Part shown: in pieces, positions 30,417 to 40,689 of the stretch | Layout of the letters: each line of letters begins with the position of its first letter | Position numbering within the stretch: position 1 is the stretch's first letter | Assembly (NCBI GenBank): GCA_903772945.1 | Contig: CAICTM010000698.1 | Location: 1-52,388 of the forward strand | Origin: Seminavis robusta | Lineage: Eukaryota; Bacillariophyta; Bacillariophyceae; Naviculales; Naviculaceae | DNA length: 52,388 bases | Direction of reading: 5' to 3' | Program-made: the position numbers and the translations under genes | Notes under the pieces: generated by a model | Told to the model about the DNA's origin: nothing | The model's database searches: none | Seen by the model: only the letters and a program-made list of their open reading frames with translations

Positions 30417-33280
30417 ATGGAGCCACCAACAGCAACAGCAGAAGCCACAGCAGCAACACCACCAACCACTCACAATGGAGAAGAGATGGGCTGCCAGAGT
30501 CAGAATAGGAATCCACAGCAGAAGAGAGCATTCCAACTCGCGAACAACAACAACCCAAGATCGTCAAAGAGAGCGAGAGAAGAAGGAGCCCAAACAGCAC
30601 TGCAAGGAGGGATAGCAGAAGTCTTTGATCCACTCAGACACTGTCAGGTCTGTAGGGCCAGACATTTTGGTCTCAGAGTCCCCAAGAGATCACACTCTGT
30701 CTTCTGTATTAAGAATACAATAACAAAAGGACAAGGACCTTTGAATGCGCTGACAATGGAGACAATCAAAGAAAGCAGGAGACTCACAAGGCAATTCAGT
30801 GCTCCCCTTCCACTGAATGAGAGAGGAAGCTGGAGGCATTCCACAAGAGAAAATGGAGAAGCTTTCTTTGCTCCCAGAACAAATACAGCCAAAGCCAAAG
30901 CCACAGCCACAGCCAAAGCAATTCAACAAAAGTACAAGGCAATGGCTACTCCAGCTGTGTTCTGCGAGAAAGTCACAGCTCTTGTAGAGGATGCCACCTT
31001 TGTGGAGAAACACAAGACCAAAATAGCACCACTGGCAATGATAGCAATGGCAGAAGCAGTGTCCGAATCCATTACCAGGTCAAAGAACCAGGACCTATTC
31101 CAGCAACACTTTGATGGACTCACCATGACAGTCCCATCCACAAAGGAGCAATTCGAGTCTCCTCACTACCACTCTATTGTTGGGCAGAAACTGCTTCTAG
31201 TGGACTGGAATCGATGTGGCATTACTGTACCTTGTCCCGATGGAAGATGCTCTGGCCAACTCAAGAATCATAGAACACAATGGTCCTGGAGTAAGACTCT
31301 CTTTCCAACTTGGCATTGCTCCTCCATCTTCCTCATATGTTCCCATGTCCTCTCTCAGCTCTGCAACGAAGATTTCTGCACAACCAAATTCTAGGACTGG
31401 TTCAACCCAGAGCCATGCTACCTTGCACCTAGTAAGCCAAAGTCATGCATTTTCCCACAGCTATCACTGGAGAGACGCAACAGAAGTTCACACTATAATG
31501 GTTACCTATGGAAATGGTGACATCTGCAGCCGCCTTCATCTACATCAATCAACAGAGAAGTTCATTACATTGATTCCTACCTATTCTTTTACTGCAAGCC
31601 CATCGAGATGACCTCCCTCCTTTCGTTCCAAATGATGGAACTTACATCAGAAAATATCCTCCTCTTGGTGAAACAATCCGTGACTTCTATGATAGGCTGC
31701 TGCATCCAACAGAAAACCATGGAGGATCAGTGACAACCCAGACAACAACAAGAGAATCCAAAGTTCAGCATGCAACAAGGTATCTCTGTCAGACCACACT
31801 TTCCAGCCAACCAAGAAACAAAAAAAGACACCGGAGACTGTCGTTGGATGCGCCACTGAAACGGAGAGTACTTCTGCAGCTGGTTCCCACAACCAAGAAC
31901 TCCACTTCTCCCATGCTGCCATGCAGTAGCAAAAACCCAACTTCAATCCAGCTGCATTAAAGTGACACCTGGCCCAACAAGGATGACTACTGGGAGTTAC
32001 TCTTTCCAGTATTGAGGGAAGACTTGCCTGTTTCATTATGAGAAAGGATCTGTCAACTATTGAGGAAGGGCCACATTGATCACTTCACAATGACAGACCT
32101 TTGACTGCCTATGATTACTTACCTGGATATGAAAAGTTCTCAAGCTCTGACATGGTCTACATGCTGATAAGCATTTCCATGGTGGAATCTCACACATGCA
32201 TAGCCAACTTCTCGGGAGACTGACGAAACATCCAGAGGTCCGAGATCTAATTAGGAAGAAGATGAGAGACAAGAACAATGAGACAGACGAATTCAACGTT
32301 CCTGCAGGTTAGCAACTCACTGTTGAGGCGCAAACCAGCCAAGAGCGCTGATCCAGTCAGAACTTTAATCCTCTACTCCAGACACCAAACCAGACGACTA
32401 AACTGCATTTGAAAAGCCACCACTTGCGCTGATTCACTCAGAATGAAATTATGAACAACCAGCCACTCCAACTCCAAGCACAGCTCCAGAGTACCTGTCA
32501 AGGAAGAGAGGAGAATCCAAGTTAGAAGCTTTCCATGACAAGTTTGCCCACTTTGGCAATGGTGGAATGAGAAGAAGCCTTGCTGATGCACTCAATCTTG
32601 CTGGCACTGCTAGATACAACCTCAAGATTCGCCACAAGAGAGCCTTCCTGTCAAGAATCAGCGAGGCAGAAAGGAAGTCAATTCCAGCTGGATGGGAGAA
32701 GGTTGTTCCTTACTGGAACCATTCAGAGTTGGCTTACCTCAATGACATGGCAGAGGCTGTTGGTCTGGATGCACCATTTCCAAATGCAGAACCACTGCCA
32801 GAGGATAATGGAGAAAGATTCTTTTCAGAGTACATTGTTGGATTCAAACCTCACAGGCAGAAGTACTCACCAAATGATTGTTGCTTGTGTAGATTGTGCA
32901 CCAGTCCAGTTGAAGCTTCACAACCACAACCGGTTCCACAACCTCAACCACAACAAGTTCCACAACCACCACCACAACCACAACCAGTTCCACAGCTCCA
33001 ACCTCCACCACCCAATCCACCTCCACAAGCAGCTCCGCCTGTAGCACAAACAAGAAATTCTTACATTGGTAACCTGATTCTCTATCAGCAACAACACCAG
33101 ATTCAAATGATGCAACTTGCCTTAATGCAGCAGCAATTCCAACCAATACTGCCATCTCCTTTCCAGCCACCTCCTCCACCGAATGGCTGCTGTCACAGAT
33201 ACTGCCAGTGGTTGACTAACAGGAGAGGAAGACCACCCCATGATGCCACCTGTCAAACTCGATTTAGTGGGTATGGGTAG
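30417..33280 (+). pseudogene. Decayed transposase-like gene (diatom repeat family)
   Basis: From the ATG at 30417 the frame is open to about 31394 with HCQVCRARHFGLRVPKRSH and LLLVDWNRCGITVPCPDGRC. Coding then moves between frames: RDATEV...IMVTYGNGDICSR (to 31608), then VPNDGTYIRKYPPLGETIRD (31640 region). It returns from 32567 with LADALNLAGTARYNLKIRHK, KVVPYWNHSELAYLNDMA and LPEDNGERFFSEYI to the stop at 33280. The Cys-rich start and these blocks recall a repeated protein family I know from diatom genomes (DUF6729-like); that link is from memory. Gln/Pro repeats fill 32920-33040. Several frameshifts and stops make it inactive. Confidence 0.62.
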
Positions 33281-33335
33281 CAACAAACAGTCAATATTTA
33301 GATAAGTCAAATTCATTTCTAATTTAGCCAGTAAC

Positions 33336-33941
33336 TTACATCACGGTTCCACAATGTACAGCATTGTGTGGTTGCAAGAATCCAAGGCTGTCAAGGTCTT
33401 TAATGCAATCAACAACAAAACTCTGACTCATCGAAGTCAATATCTGGAAGGAAAATTTGTTGTTGTAGTCATACCAGTGGCAACAATACCCATGCCAAGC
33501 ATCCATCACAATCTGTCCTTCATTGGAGTAAAAGTCATAGCTGCTATCCATAATCATTTCCCTCACTAACCAATAGATACACTCCATGAACATGTCCTTC
33601 CTTTCACATGGTTCTGGCCCCACCAGCATTCCAGAAAGGGTGGAGAGAACTTTATGGTACCATCTTGGACTTTTCTGAAGGCCCCAATAAAACATGTAAT
33701 CCATGATGTTTGTCATGTCAGGAGGAAGAGGCTTGCATTCTCCTTGCATGATCAGATCCTCAAGAATGGAAACATGGTCAAAGTTCTTGGTGGGCACGCA
33801 GCTGTACTTCTCATTGCTGTTGATATCACAAATGACATACTTGCAGGTGAATCCATGCCTTGTTGCCCTTAGCTCATTGAATGGGTATCTCTTAACACTG
33901 AGCAGCCAATTCGAGAAGGAAGGAGTAGCAGATATCCTCAT
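33336..33941 (-). CDS. Unknown 201-residue protein carried by the transposon
   Basis: The ATG at 33941 starts MRISATPSFSNWLLSVKRYP. The frame is uninterrupted and faces the transposase-like gene. It contains TRHGFTCKYVICDINSNEKY, a segment PPDMTNIMDYMFYWGLQ, then ECIYWLVREMIMDSSYDF, and a final LDSLGFLQPHNAV. Rich in Trp, Tyr, Met and Cys; no signal peptide or TM segment. I recognise no family. Being open while its neighbour is decayed is odd and could mean recent arrival or selection. Confidence 0.5.
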   Translation of the reverse strand: MRISATPSFSNWLLSVKRYPFNELRATRHGFTCKYVICDINSNEKYSCVPTKNFDHVSILEDLIMQGECKPLPPDMTNIMDYMFYWGLQKSPRWYHKVLSTLSGMLVGPEPCERKDMFMECIYWLVREMIMDSSYDFYSNEGQIVMDAWHGYCCHWYDYNNKFSFQILTSMSQSFVVDCIKDLDSLGFLQPHNAVHCGTVM

Positions 33942-34103
33942 TGTGGAGTTGTGGAGGACGTCGGTCGGAAGAAGTGGCTCTTGGTTGTTGTTGTGGGTGT
34001 TAATGGACGACGTTCGACGTTCGATGGGTCGGTGGTGGAAGCTGGAGTGCAAGCCGAACAATGTTAGATAATGCAATAATAGTAGTAGTAGCTAGTAGCA
34101 GAT

Positions 34104-34156
<53 letters not shown>
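34104..34156. repeat. (AAC)n microsatellite
   Basis: About 17 uninterrupted AAC units inside the inserted DNA, upstream of the minus-strand ORF. Confidence 0.95.
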
Positions 34157-34158
<2 letters not shown>

Positions 34159-34550
34159 TTGTCGACTTTCTTACCAGTACGGATTCACCAACAACTGTTG
34201 TTGGAGGGCGAAAATGGGAAGGTTTGGTTCGAGCCAAGGATTTCGAAAATGAGAAAAAGAGCCAGTCAGGTATCCGTTGTGTCTCAATTTGAATTTGGCA
34301 TCAAGACATCAACGAACCTCTGGTGACGTGATTGCTGACATATTCATGTTCTTCAGACCCACGAGATTTAACCAACTGGGGCGATGACTGTGGTCTTTGC
34401 CATATCCCCTCATTCTTCTAAGTAATTCATGTCGGTTGACACGATCAGTTGGATGGCCATGCTCGCAAATTCGGGAATTCGGAATCCAACCGATAACCCT
34501 CTCCCTTTCCTTCTTCTTTTCCCTCCCCCGCGCTGGTGCCGAACCCCCCC

Positions 34551-35445
34551 ATAATCTCTGCCATGGGTGCGACGGCACAATCGGCATTGGCTCTGGCGGT
34601 TGTGCCATTTGCTGCCGATGACGCCATTACAGAATCGCTGCTCATCCACTTGCTCAGTGGCATTAGCGACGTCATTCAAGACGAGGGAGTACAATTGGTG
34701 GGTGGCCACACGTGCGAGGGACTGGAACTCGCTTGTGGACTCAGTGTCCAGGGCTACACGGAGAATCCCAACAAGCTACTTCGCAAGCGGGGTGGTCGTG
34801 TTGGGGACAAGATTGTGTTGACAAAACCGCTCGGAACCGGTGCACTGTTTGCGGCCGACATGAGAGCGCAATGTCGAGGCGAGTACGTGGCTGAGGCTGT
34901 GAAATGCATGGTCCAGAGCAATGTGCAAGCAAGCAAATTGGCCATGGGCACACCTGGAATACGAGCCTGTACGGACTGCACTGGCTTTGGGTTGATGGGG
35001 CACTTGCTAGAAATGCTCATGGCCAACGAAGTTGCCAACAACAACCAACAGTCAGCCATTGGAGAGCATTGGCGCCGTCCTGAACATTCAAGACATGGCC
35101 TTTTTGAAGGGAGGCTTACAAGCTTCATCCAACGGTATCTTCTCCACGCTTCAGCCCCAGAATCAACGAAACCGCCGTGCAGTGATCAACCACGCAGATG
35201 CAGCCAAGGCGCACCCAGTCACCTATCCTTTGCTGTTTGATCCACAAACAGCTGGTGGTTTAATCTTCTTTGTCGACCCCAATTCTTGCAACGACTTTGT
35301 GGCCAAATTGCAAGAAACGTACGCTTCTGCAGCTGTCATTGGCGAGTTGGTCAAGTACCCTGAGAACGCCAGTGCCACGGCTGGAGGAGTGTGCCCTATT
35401 GGCAGTGGAGTGTCCACCGGGCAGAGAGTGAGAATTGCTCTGTAA
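34551..35445 (+). pseudogene. selD: 3' part of the same SelD gene, with a frameshift
   Basis: Beyond the insertion the SelD fold resumes exactly where it broke: AMGATAQSALALAVVPFA, DEGVQLVGGHTCEG, GDKIVLTKPLGTGAL and CTDCTGFGLMGHLLEML. Near 35050 one base is out of register: coding moves from VANNNQQ to LESIGAVLNIQDMAFLKGG, then PLLFDPQTAGGLIFFV and a normal end at 35445. No splice sites there explain the shift. Insertion plus shift suggests loss of constraint, though the shift could be a sequence error. Confidence 0.82.
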
Positions 35446-37937
35446 GAAGCTGCTAGCTACCGGTAGCTAGAGACGGGCAGGCAGGAGATATCATGAACAA
35501 AACGATTGATGAATGGAATCAGACTCGTGGACCGTGGATCGGTGGTCGAGTGCAGTGGGGTTGCCTGGTGCCCGATTGAAAGATGACGAGAGACGACTTT
35601 CATCCAATTTCCCTACAACCTGACGTTTCGTTGAAATACATCAATCAACTACTCGGAGTAACGGATCATTGGTTTCTACTGAGTAGCTGAGGTTGTCGAG
35701 ACGACTTACAGTCGCCAGCTTCCGAAGGTTCATAGTCGTGTTTTCACTGACCATCAGCTCTTCAGGACCAGGCAAGTAAGTCTTCAGGACGACAAGGTAC
35801 TAGTACGAGGTGTCTGAGTCGAGTCTGCGCATCTATCTGCACTAGCTAGAATCTGATGCCATCTGCCAACTGCAGTCAACTGCCCAGAAAGTCTTATCAA
35901 GTGCTTTCCAGGAACTTCCAAACCAATGCAGCGAGGAAGGACATTGCTCCAAAAGAAGAGAAGAGCTCGAAAGGTGCCAACGAATACGGTACCCGTAGCT
36001 TTCTAGATAGCTACATGTAGTAGCTCTAGTGCTCCTAGTAGCAAGCTAGAGTTTTCTCCTTGCTCTTTCCTCCGTCCTTTTGGGAGGTGGGATTGATGGG
36101 AAGAGCTATGCGATTCTTCCTTTTCCAGACCACATGGCCACAATTTGACCATTGAGGGATACAAGCATCATAACTGAAACATCGGATTTTGGCAACGGTG
36201 AATGAAGAGCCTTTAGAAATTAGAAATGAGATCAGATTCTGTTACCCTCAGCTTGCAACTTGCAAACTTACTATTAAAATAGTACGGCTCACTGCTTACT
36301 CTCAAACAGGTAGTACTGTATCATTGCACACGACTGCTTACTGAAAGCCCGAAATCGCGATTTATTAATACGTGTAATTCTGCTTTATATTTGGGTTTCG
36401 ATCTTATATTTGGGTTTCGATCTTATATTTAGGTTTCGATTTGATATTTTCGGTTTCGGCTTGATTTTACTAGTTACTTACCATGGTAATTTGGTTTTGG
36501 TTTTATATTTTGGTTTCGGATCAATATTTGGGTTTCAATTTTATATTTGGATTGGAATTGATCAATTTAGTTGGATTCTTAAAATCCTGATTTCGGGCCC
36601 TTTCATTCAGTACATCTACCTTTAGAAACCACCTTGAATGAATGATTCGATTCAATTACTCAATCTGCACAGTGCGCACTGCACACTCATTTCTTTCTTC
36701 AACAGAACATAAAATTTAATCAGATTGCGCATTGGGGATTGTCATGTCGGATTTGTCGCGGCAATCTGCAAAATAAATACTACTCTGCCACAATAAATGT
36801 ACGTCAATTAGAGAATTACCGGTAGAGAGTACTAGTATGTTCCCTGATGTCCAAATGCTTAATTAAGATGGCAATTGCGATGCGGCTCGAGCTCTCGAGT
36901 TACAGTTCGCTGAGTTCGGTAGCTATATACATACATGTACACATCATGTACCGCTATTAGCTACCGGAGTAGAAGAGTTATTATAGTACATGTACCAGGC
37001 GGCGAGGATTCTGCAAGAATCCGAAATGAATGGACACTCAATCGACCATTGATGAGGTCATCAAAGCCTTCATTTAATAAGTAATTGTACGTGCAGAGAT
37101 GACCGCACCTCAGCTCAGAGAACATGTAAATCTCAGTGCGTGTCCCCAAAAGGAATAGAGGGGTTTGTCGCTCGGTTTGTCAGTACTCTCAGTAGATAGA
37201 TACTGTAATCCAAGCTCTTTAAAAATCTGTCTTTTATAATCTGCCACACAGTGTTCTTTCTTCGCCACAATCTCAAAATCAAAACCGATCTGCATGTACG
37301 CATTACGCATGTACACCTCGATGATGTCGTGTGAAGCGTGCTCAAGCGTTCATCTGCTCCGCATCTGTTGAGCCACAGCGTACGTACGCGATAGTGAATA
37401 CTCCGCACTCCGCAGCACGAGCAATTATTTATTTGGCTTCAGATTTCCTCCTCTCCGTCTCTAGCTAGCTCTAGTATCGTACCGTAGTCTACATGTAGTA
37501 ATACCAGGTATTAATAGTAGCTCAAAGCTCCGAGTTCCGACTACGCCAAAGGTACCGGTCGGTACCGCTACCGGTAGCACCCTATAATTCACAATGGTCA
37601 AATTAAATTACTCCTGGCCTATTACTTCAAGAGTACTTCAGTAGGTCTCCAGAAAAAGGAGATAGAGAGTAAAAGCCCCTGATGTCCAAATGAAAAATGA
37701 ATGGTCAAATCCGTATCCAAGAGCGCACGGAACCAATGACTAAAGTCCCGTTCAGCAGTCACAGCTGCTTCGGCGGCACTTGCAGTCACTTTTTTCACCC
37801 TCAAACAGCTCACTTTTCTCCTCCCGAGCTCTCACTTTTTCTTCACGTCAAGCTCAGCCCCCGCCACTCCACCACACACCTAGCATCAAGCGACTTGCAT
37901 ATTCTTCCTCAGTACCACCACCAATCAAGCAGCAACA
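35446..37937. other. 2.5-kb gene-free spacer
   Basis: No supportable gene. Contains the AT-rich array at 36385, many GTACCGG, ACATGTA and CTAGCTAG strings (35450-35470, 36880-36960, 37455-37580), and CCTGATGTCCAAATG twice (36842, 37678). Confidence 0.5.
36385..36570 (+). repeat. 19-bp minisatellite TTATATTTGGGTTTCGATC
   Basis: Three near-perfect units (36385-36443) grade into degenerate TATTTTGGTTTCGG and ATATTTGGGTTTCAATT copies up to 36570. Confidence 0.8.
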
Positions 37938-40334
37938 ATGAGCGACACCAATGCTCCCACCCATCCCAAGACCATCAACATGGCGGGACCAACCGATGAT
38001 GAAACCAGCTGGCACGAAGATGATGCTGTCCACGTTGAAGAGGGCAAGCAGGCAGAAGAGATTGCCAAGGAAGAGACAAAAGCCGTGGGCCGTATCCGCC
38101 TGCTGGCGTTTGGATTCTTGGTGTTGATTACCATTGGAGTGGCTCTGGCTGTGTACTACTTTGTGAGCCAAGCCGAACACCAGAGCTTTGAAGAGAGCTT
38201 TCAAGACAACTCGGAGAAGGTCCTCAAGTCAATTGGAGGTGTGTTTGATCTGACCCTGGGAGCCGTGGACTCCTTCACGGTGGACTTGGTGTCTTATGCT
38301 CATGATACCGGCAAAGTCTGGCCCCAAGTGGCGTTGCCTAACTTTGGCGTTCGTTCCAAGAAGCTCCGCAGTCTCTCCAAGGCGGTCCACCTAGGATTCT
38401 ATCCTGTAGTCAAGACTGAGCAGCGAGCCGAGTACGAGAAATTCACCGCTGAAAACAATCAGTGGGTCAATGAGACCATTCGGACTCAAGACCAAGACGA
38501 AGAGTTCGAAGGAGACATTGTCTATGATTGGGAGCCCCTCAACTTTATCCATGGAGCTGAAGGACCCGTCCAGTACGATGGGCCCTATGTGCCTCAGTGG
38601 CAGACTGCTCCGGTCGTCCCCAAGTTCCCCTACTTTCCCTATAACTGGGATCTCATGTACCTCCCTTTCTCTCGTTTGGCAGTCGAAGAGGTAATCGCCT
38701 CTCAGTCCGTGGTGATCCAGAAGACATTCAATGTAGCAGATCCTAACGATGAAGCAGCAGTCGTACAGGACGAAATCTTTGCCTCCTGGGTCAAGGAGTT
38801 CCTTCCCAAAGGTAGTGAACAGCACAAGGAACCATCTATCCTTGTGTACTACCCCATTGTTGATACAGTTGCTGACTCTGTCAATGTGGCCAACCAGAAG
38901 CAGAACAACGAGGTTGTGGCACTCTTTGGCATGACTGTTTCGTGGAAGGACCTGCTCGTGGACATTCTGCCCCCCGGGGAAGACGGCATTGTTGTCACCT
39001 TTGACAACTGCGACCAGTCGTTTACATATCAGATCAATGGACCCAAGGCCCACTATATGGGGAGAGGTGACCTTCACGATGACAAGTACGAGCATCTCAT
39101 TCGAACAGCAGAACTGGCAAACCTTCATGGCTACGATGAAGCGTCCTCGTACAGTGGATTCTCCCTTTCCACGAACTACTGCCCATACAACATCCGAGTA
39201 TATCCATCCCAGGCCATGGAGGACAAGCACACTTCCTCAAATCCCATCATCTTCATGTTCATTGCCATTTTCATCTTTGCCTTCACATCGGCCCTCTTTC
39301 TGACATACGATGCCTTGGTAGAGAAACGACAAAAGAAGGTCATGACGACTGCGGTCCAATCGACCGAGATTGTTTCCTCCCTCTTCCCGTCCAATGTTCG
39401 TGACCGGCTCTACCCAACTAGTCAAGCAAAAGAACCAGCCATCAATGCTAGGGCATCCTCCTCTGCATTTAGTACCAAACGCATCCAAGATTTCATCAAC
39501 ACTTCGAACACCAGCGGCAGTGCCCCGGATCCATCAAATAAGACTCAATCCTCTCCCATAGCTGATTCGTTTACGGACTGCACTGTGCTATTTGCTGATA
39601 TTTGTGGCTTCACAGCATGGAGCGCAAAGAGACAACCGGAGCAAGTCTTTGAGCTCCTTGAAACTTTGTACGGTGCCTTTGATTTGAGTGCGCAACGCCG
39701 TCGCGTATTCAAAATTGAAACTATTGGGGATTGCTATGGTCAGTTCTGGGCCTGGTGGTTGGCAGTAACAGCACACTCTTCGCAACGCTTGACTCACTCC
39801 GTGTTTTGTCTGTTTTGCTTCCTTCTTAAACCAGTCGCTATCACTGGATGCCCTGACCCAAACCCCAAGCATTGTGAGGTCATGTGTCGATTTGCTAGAG
39901 ATTGCTTGACAAAGATGCACGTGCTCTTGACTGAACTTTCCCACAGCCTGGGAGAGGATACTGCAGCACTCAACTTCAGGGTTGGGCTTCACAGTGGAGC
40001 AGTGACCGCGGGAGTTTTGCGGGGCGCTAAAGCTCGTTTCCAGCTCTTTGGTGATACGGTCAACACTTGTGCTCGAATTGAAAGCTCAGGAGAAGCAGGA
40101 CGCATTCACGCCAGTCAATCCACAGCGGATTGTTTGATCGCTGCTGGCCACGACAGTTGGCTTACCATGCGCGAAGACAAGGTCCATGCCAAAGGCAAAG
40201 GTGAAATGCAAACATGGTGGGTGACTCCCAAGTCTTCGCGTGCCTACACTGCCTCTACAGATGATGCCAGCAGCATCATTTTTGAAAACGATCATTCAGA
40301 AGTCTTTCCTCTTGACCCAAATGTGGACTGCTAA
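37938..40334 (+). CDS. Receptor-type adenylate/guanylate cyclase, two exons
   Basis: Exons 37938-39738 and 39835-40334 give 766 residues. TM1 is at about 52-76, a large extracellular domain follows (80-430), TM2 is at 435-458, then a class III cyclase domain from about 540. Metal-binding Asp residues lie in LFADICGF and ETIGD. Splicing restores IGDCYVAITGCPDPNPKH, the family sequence. GLHSGAVTAGVLRGAKARF then LFGDTVNTCARIES complete the site. The base-specificity positions read Glu (KIETIGD) as in guanylate cyclases and Gln (RFQLFGD) where they have Cys. So GTP is more likely than ATP, not certain. Such receptors relay external cues through cyclic nucleotides; in diatoms cGMP signalling is linked to pheromone response. 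Confidence 0.9.
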   Translation: MSDTNAPTHPKTINMAGPTDDETSWHEDDAVHVEEGKQAEEIAKEETKAVGRIRLLAFGFLVLITIGVALAVYYFVSQAEHQSFEESFQDNSEKVLKSIGGVFDLTLGAVDSFTVDLVSYAHDTGKVWPQVALPNFGVRSKKLRSLSKAVHLGFYPVVKTEQRAEYEKFTAENNQWVNETIRTQDQDEEFEGDIVYDWEPLNFIHGAEGPVQYDGPYVPQWQTAPVVPKFPYFPYNWDLMYLPFSRLAVEEVIASQSVVIQKTFNVADPNDEAAVVQDEIFASWVKEFLPKGSEQHKEPSILVYYPIVDTVADSVNVANQKQNNEVVALFGMTVSWKDLLVDILPPGEDGIVVTFDNCDQSFTYQINGPKAHYMGRGDLHDDKYEHLIRTAELANLHGYDEASSYSGFSLSTNYCPYNIRVYPSQAMEDKHTSSNPIIFMFIAIFIFAFTSALFLTYDALVEKRQKKVMTTAVQSTEIVSSLFPSNVRDRLYPTSQAKEPAINARASSSAFSTKRIQDFINTSNTSGSAPDPSNKTQSSPIADSFTDCTVLFADICGFTAWSAKRQPEQVFELLETLYGAFDLSAQRRRVFKIETIGDCYGQFWAWWLAVTAHSSQRLTHSVFCLFCFLLKPVAITGCPDPNPKHCEVMCRFARDCLTKMHVLLTELSHSLGEDTAALNFRVGLHSGAVTAGVLRGAKARFQLFGDTVNTCARIESSGEAGRIHASQSTADCLIAAGHDSWLTMREDKVHAKGKGEMQTWWVTPKSSRAYTASTDDASSIIFENDHSEVFPLDPNVDC
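39739..39834 (+). other. Intron (96 bases, in frame, no stop)
   Basis: GTCAGT donor and TTAAACCAG acceptor. It splits the Tyr-Val of GDCY/VAITG, a motif that must be continuous in the active site. Its length is a multiple of three and it has no stop, so an unspliced message would encode a 32-residue insert. Confidence 0.88.
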
Positions 40335-40689
40335 CTGTCCAAGTTGGCGTATTTGAGTCTTTCAAAACCAGGCGAAGTACGGTAGTGCAACCAGAGTAGT
40401 AATCTTGTAATCTAGAACATATATTTTTATATATCACCAGTCAGATCAGAGACTAGACAAGTATGACTGGCGGCCTGTCGCATCGAAACTGGAATATGCA
40501 GGATATACCCAACTCTATGCCCAAACAAACCTTGACAGAGGATTTCGTTGCAATCGGCAGCAGGGTTGCTTGGTATCAACGTTGGTCCCGTGATGATGTG
40601 TTCTGAGAGGCTGCCTTCTTGAAGGGGCAATCCAGTGCAAAGCACCAGAGCGACAGTGAACTGGGATGCAACGCTCTTTGGTTGGTGGC
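40335..40689. other. Convergent spacer, nothing recognised
   Basis: 355 bases between the cyclase and the minus-strand zinc-binding protein. TATATTTTTATATATC near 40420 may be part of 3'-end signals. Confidence 0.4.

Larger units (their letters stand above)
30201..34550. mobile_element. About 4.35 kb of transposon DNA inside SelD
   Basis: Content is foreign: a decayed transposase-like gene (plus), a second ORF (minus) and a microsatellite. Ends are approximate. The left end GGGGTGAACGGCA and the reverse complement of the right end (GGGGTTCGGCA) look like a weak inverted repeat. No clear target duplication is seen, and only TG is shared at the junctions. No AG precedes the right junction, so a spliceable intron is not supported. 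Confidence 0.7.

Noticed and set aside
34104..34156. CRISPR-like or regulatory array
   Set aside because: Simple AAC microsatellite without spacers; the genome is eukaryotic.
30187..34560. A 4.4-kb spliceosomal intron in SelD
   Set aside because: No AG lies just before the resumption of coding, no good donor fits the left side, and the content is transposon-like.
36410..36625. 71-residue Phe/Gly-rich ORF
   Set aside because: It is a translation of the 19-bp AT-rich repeat.
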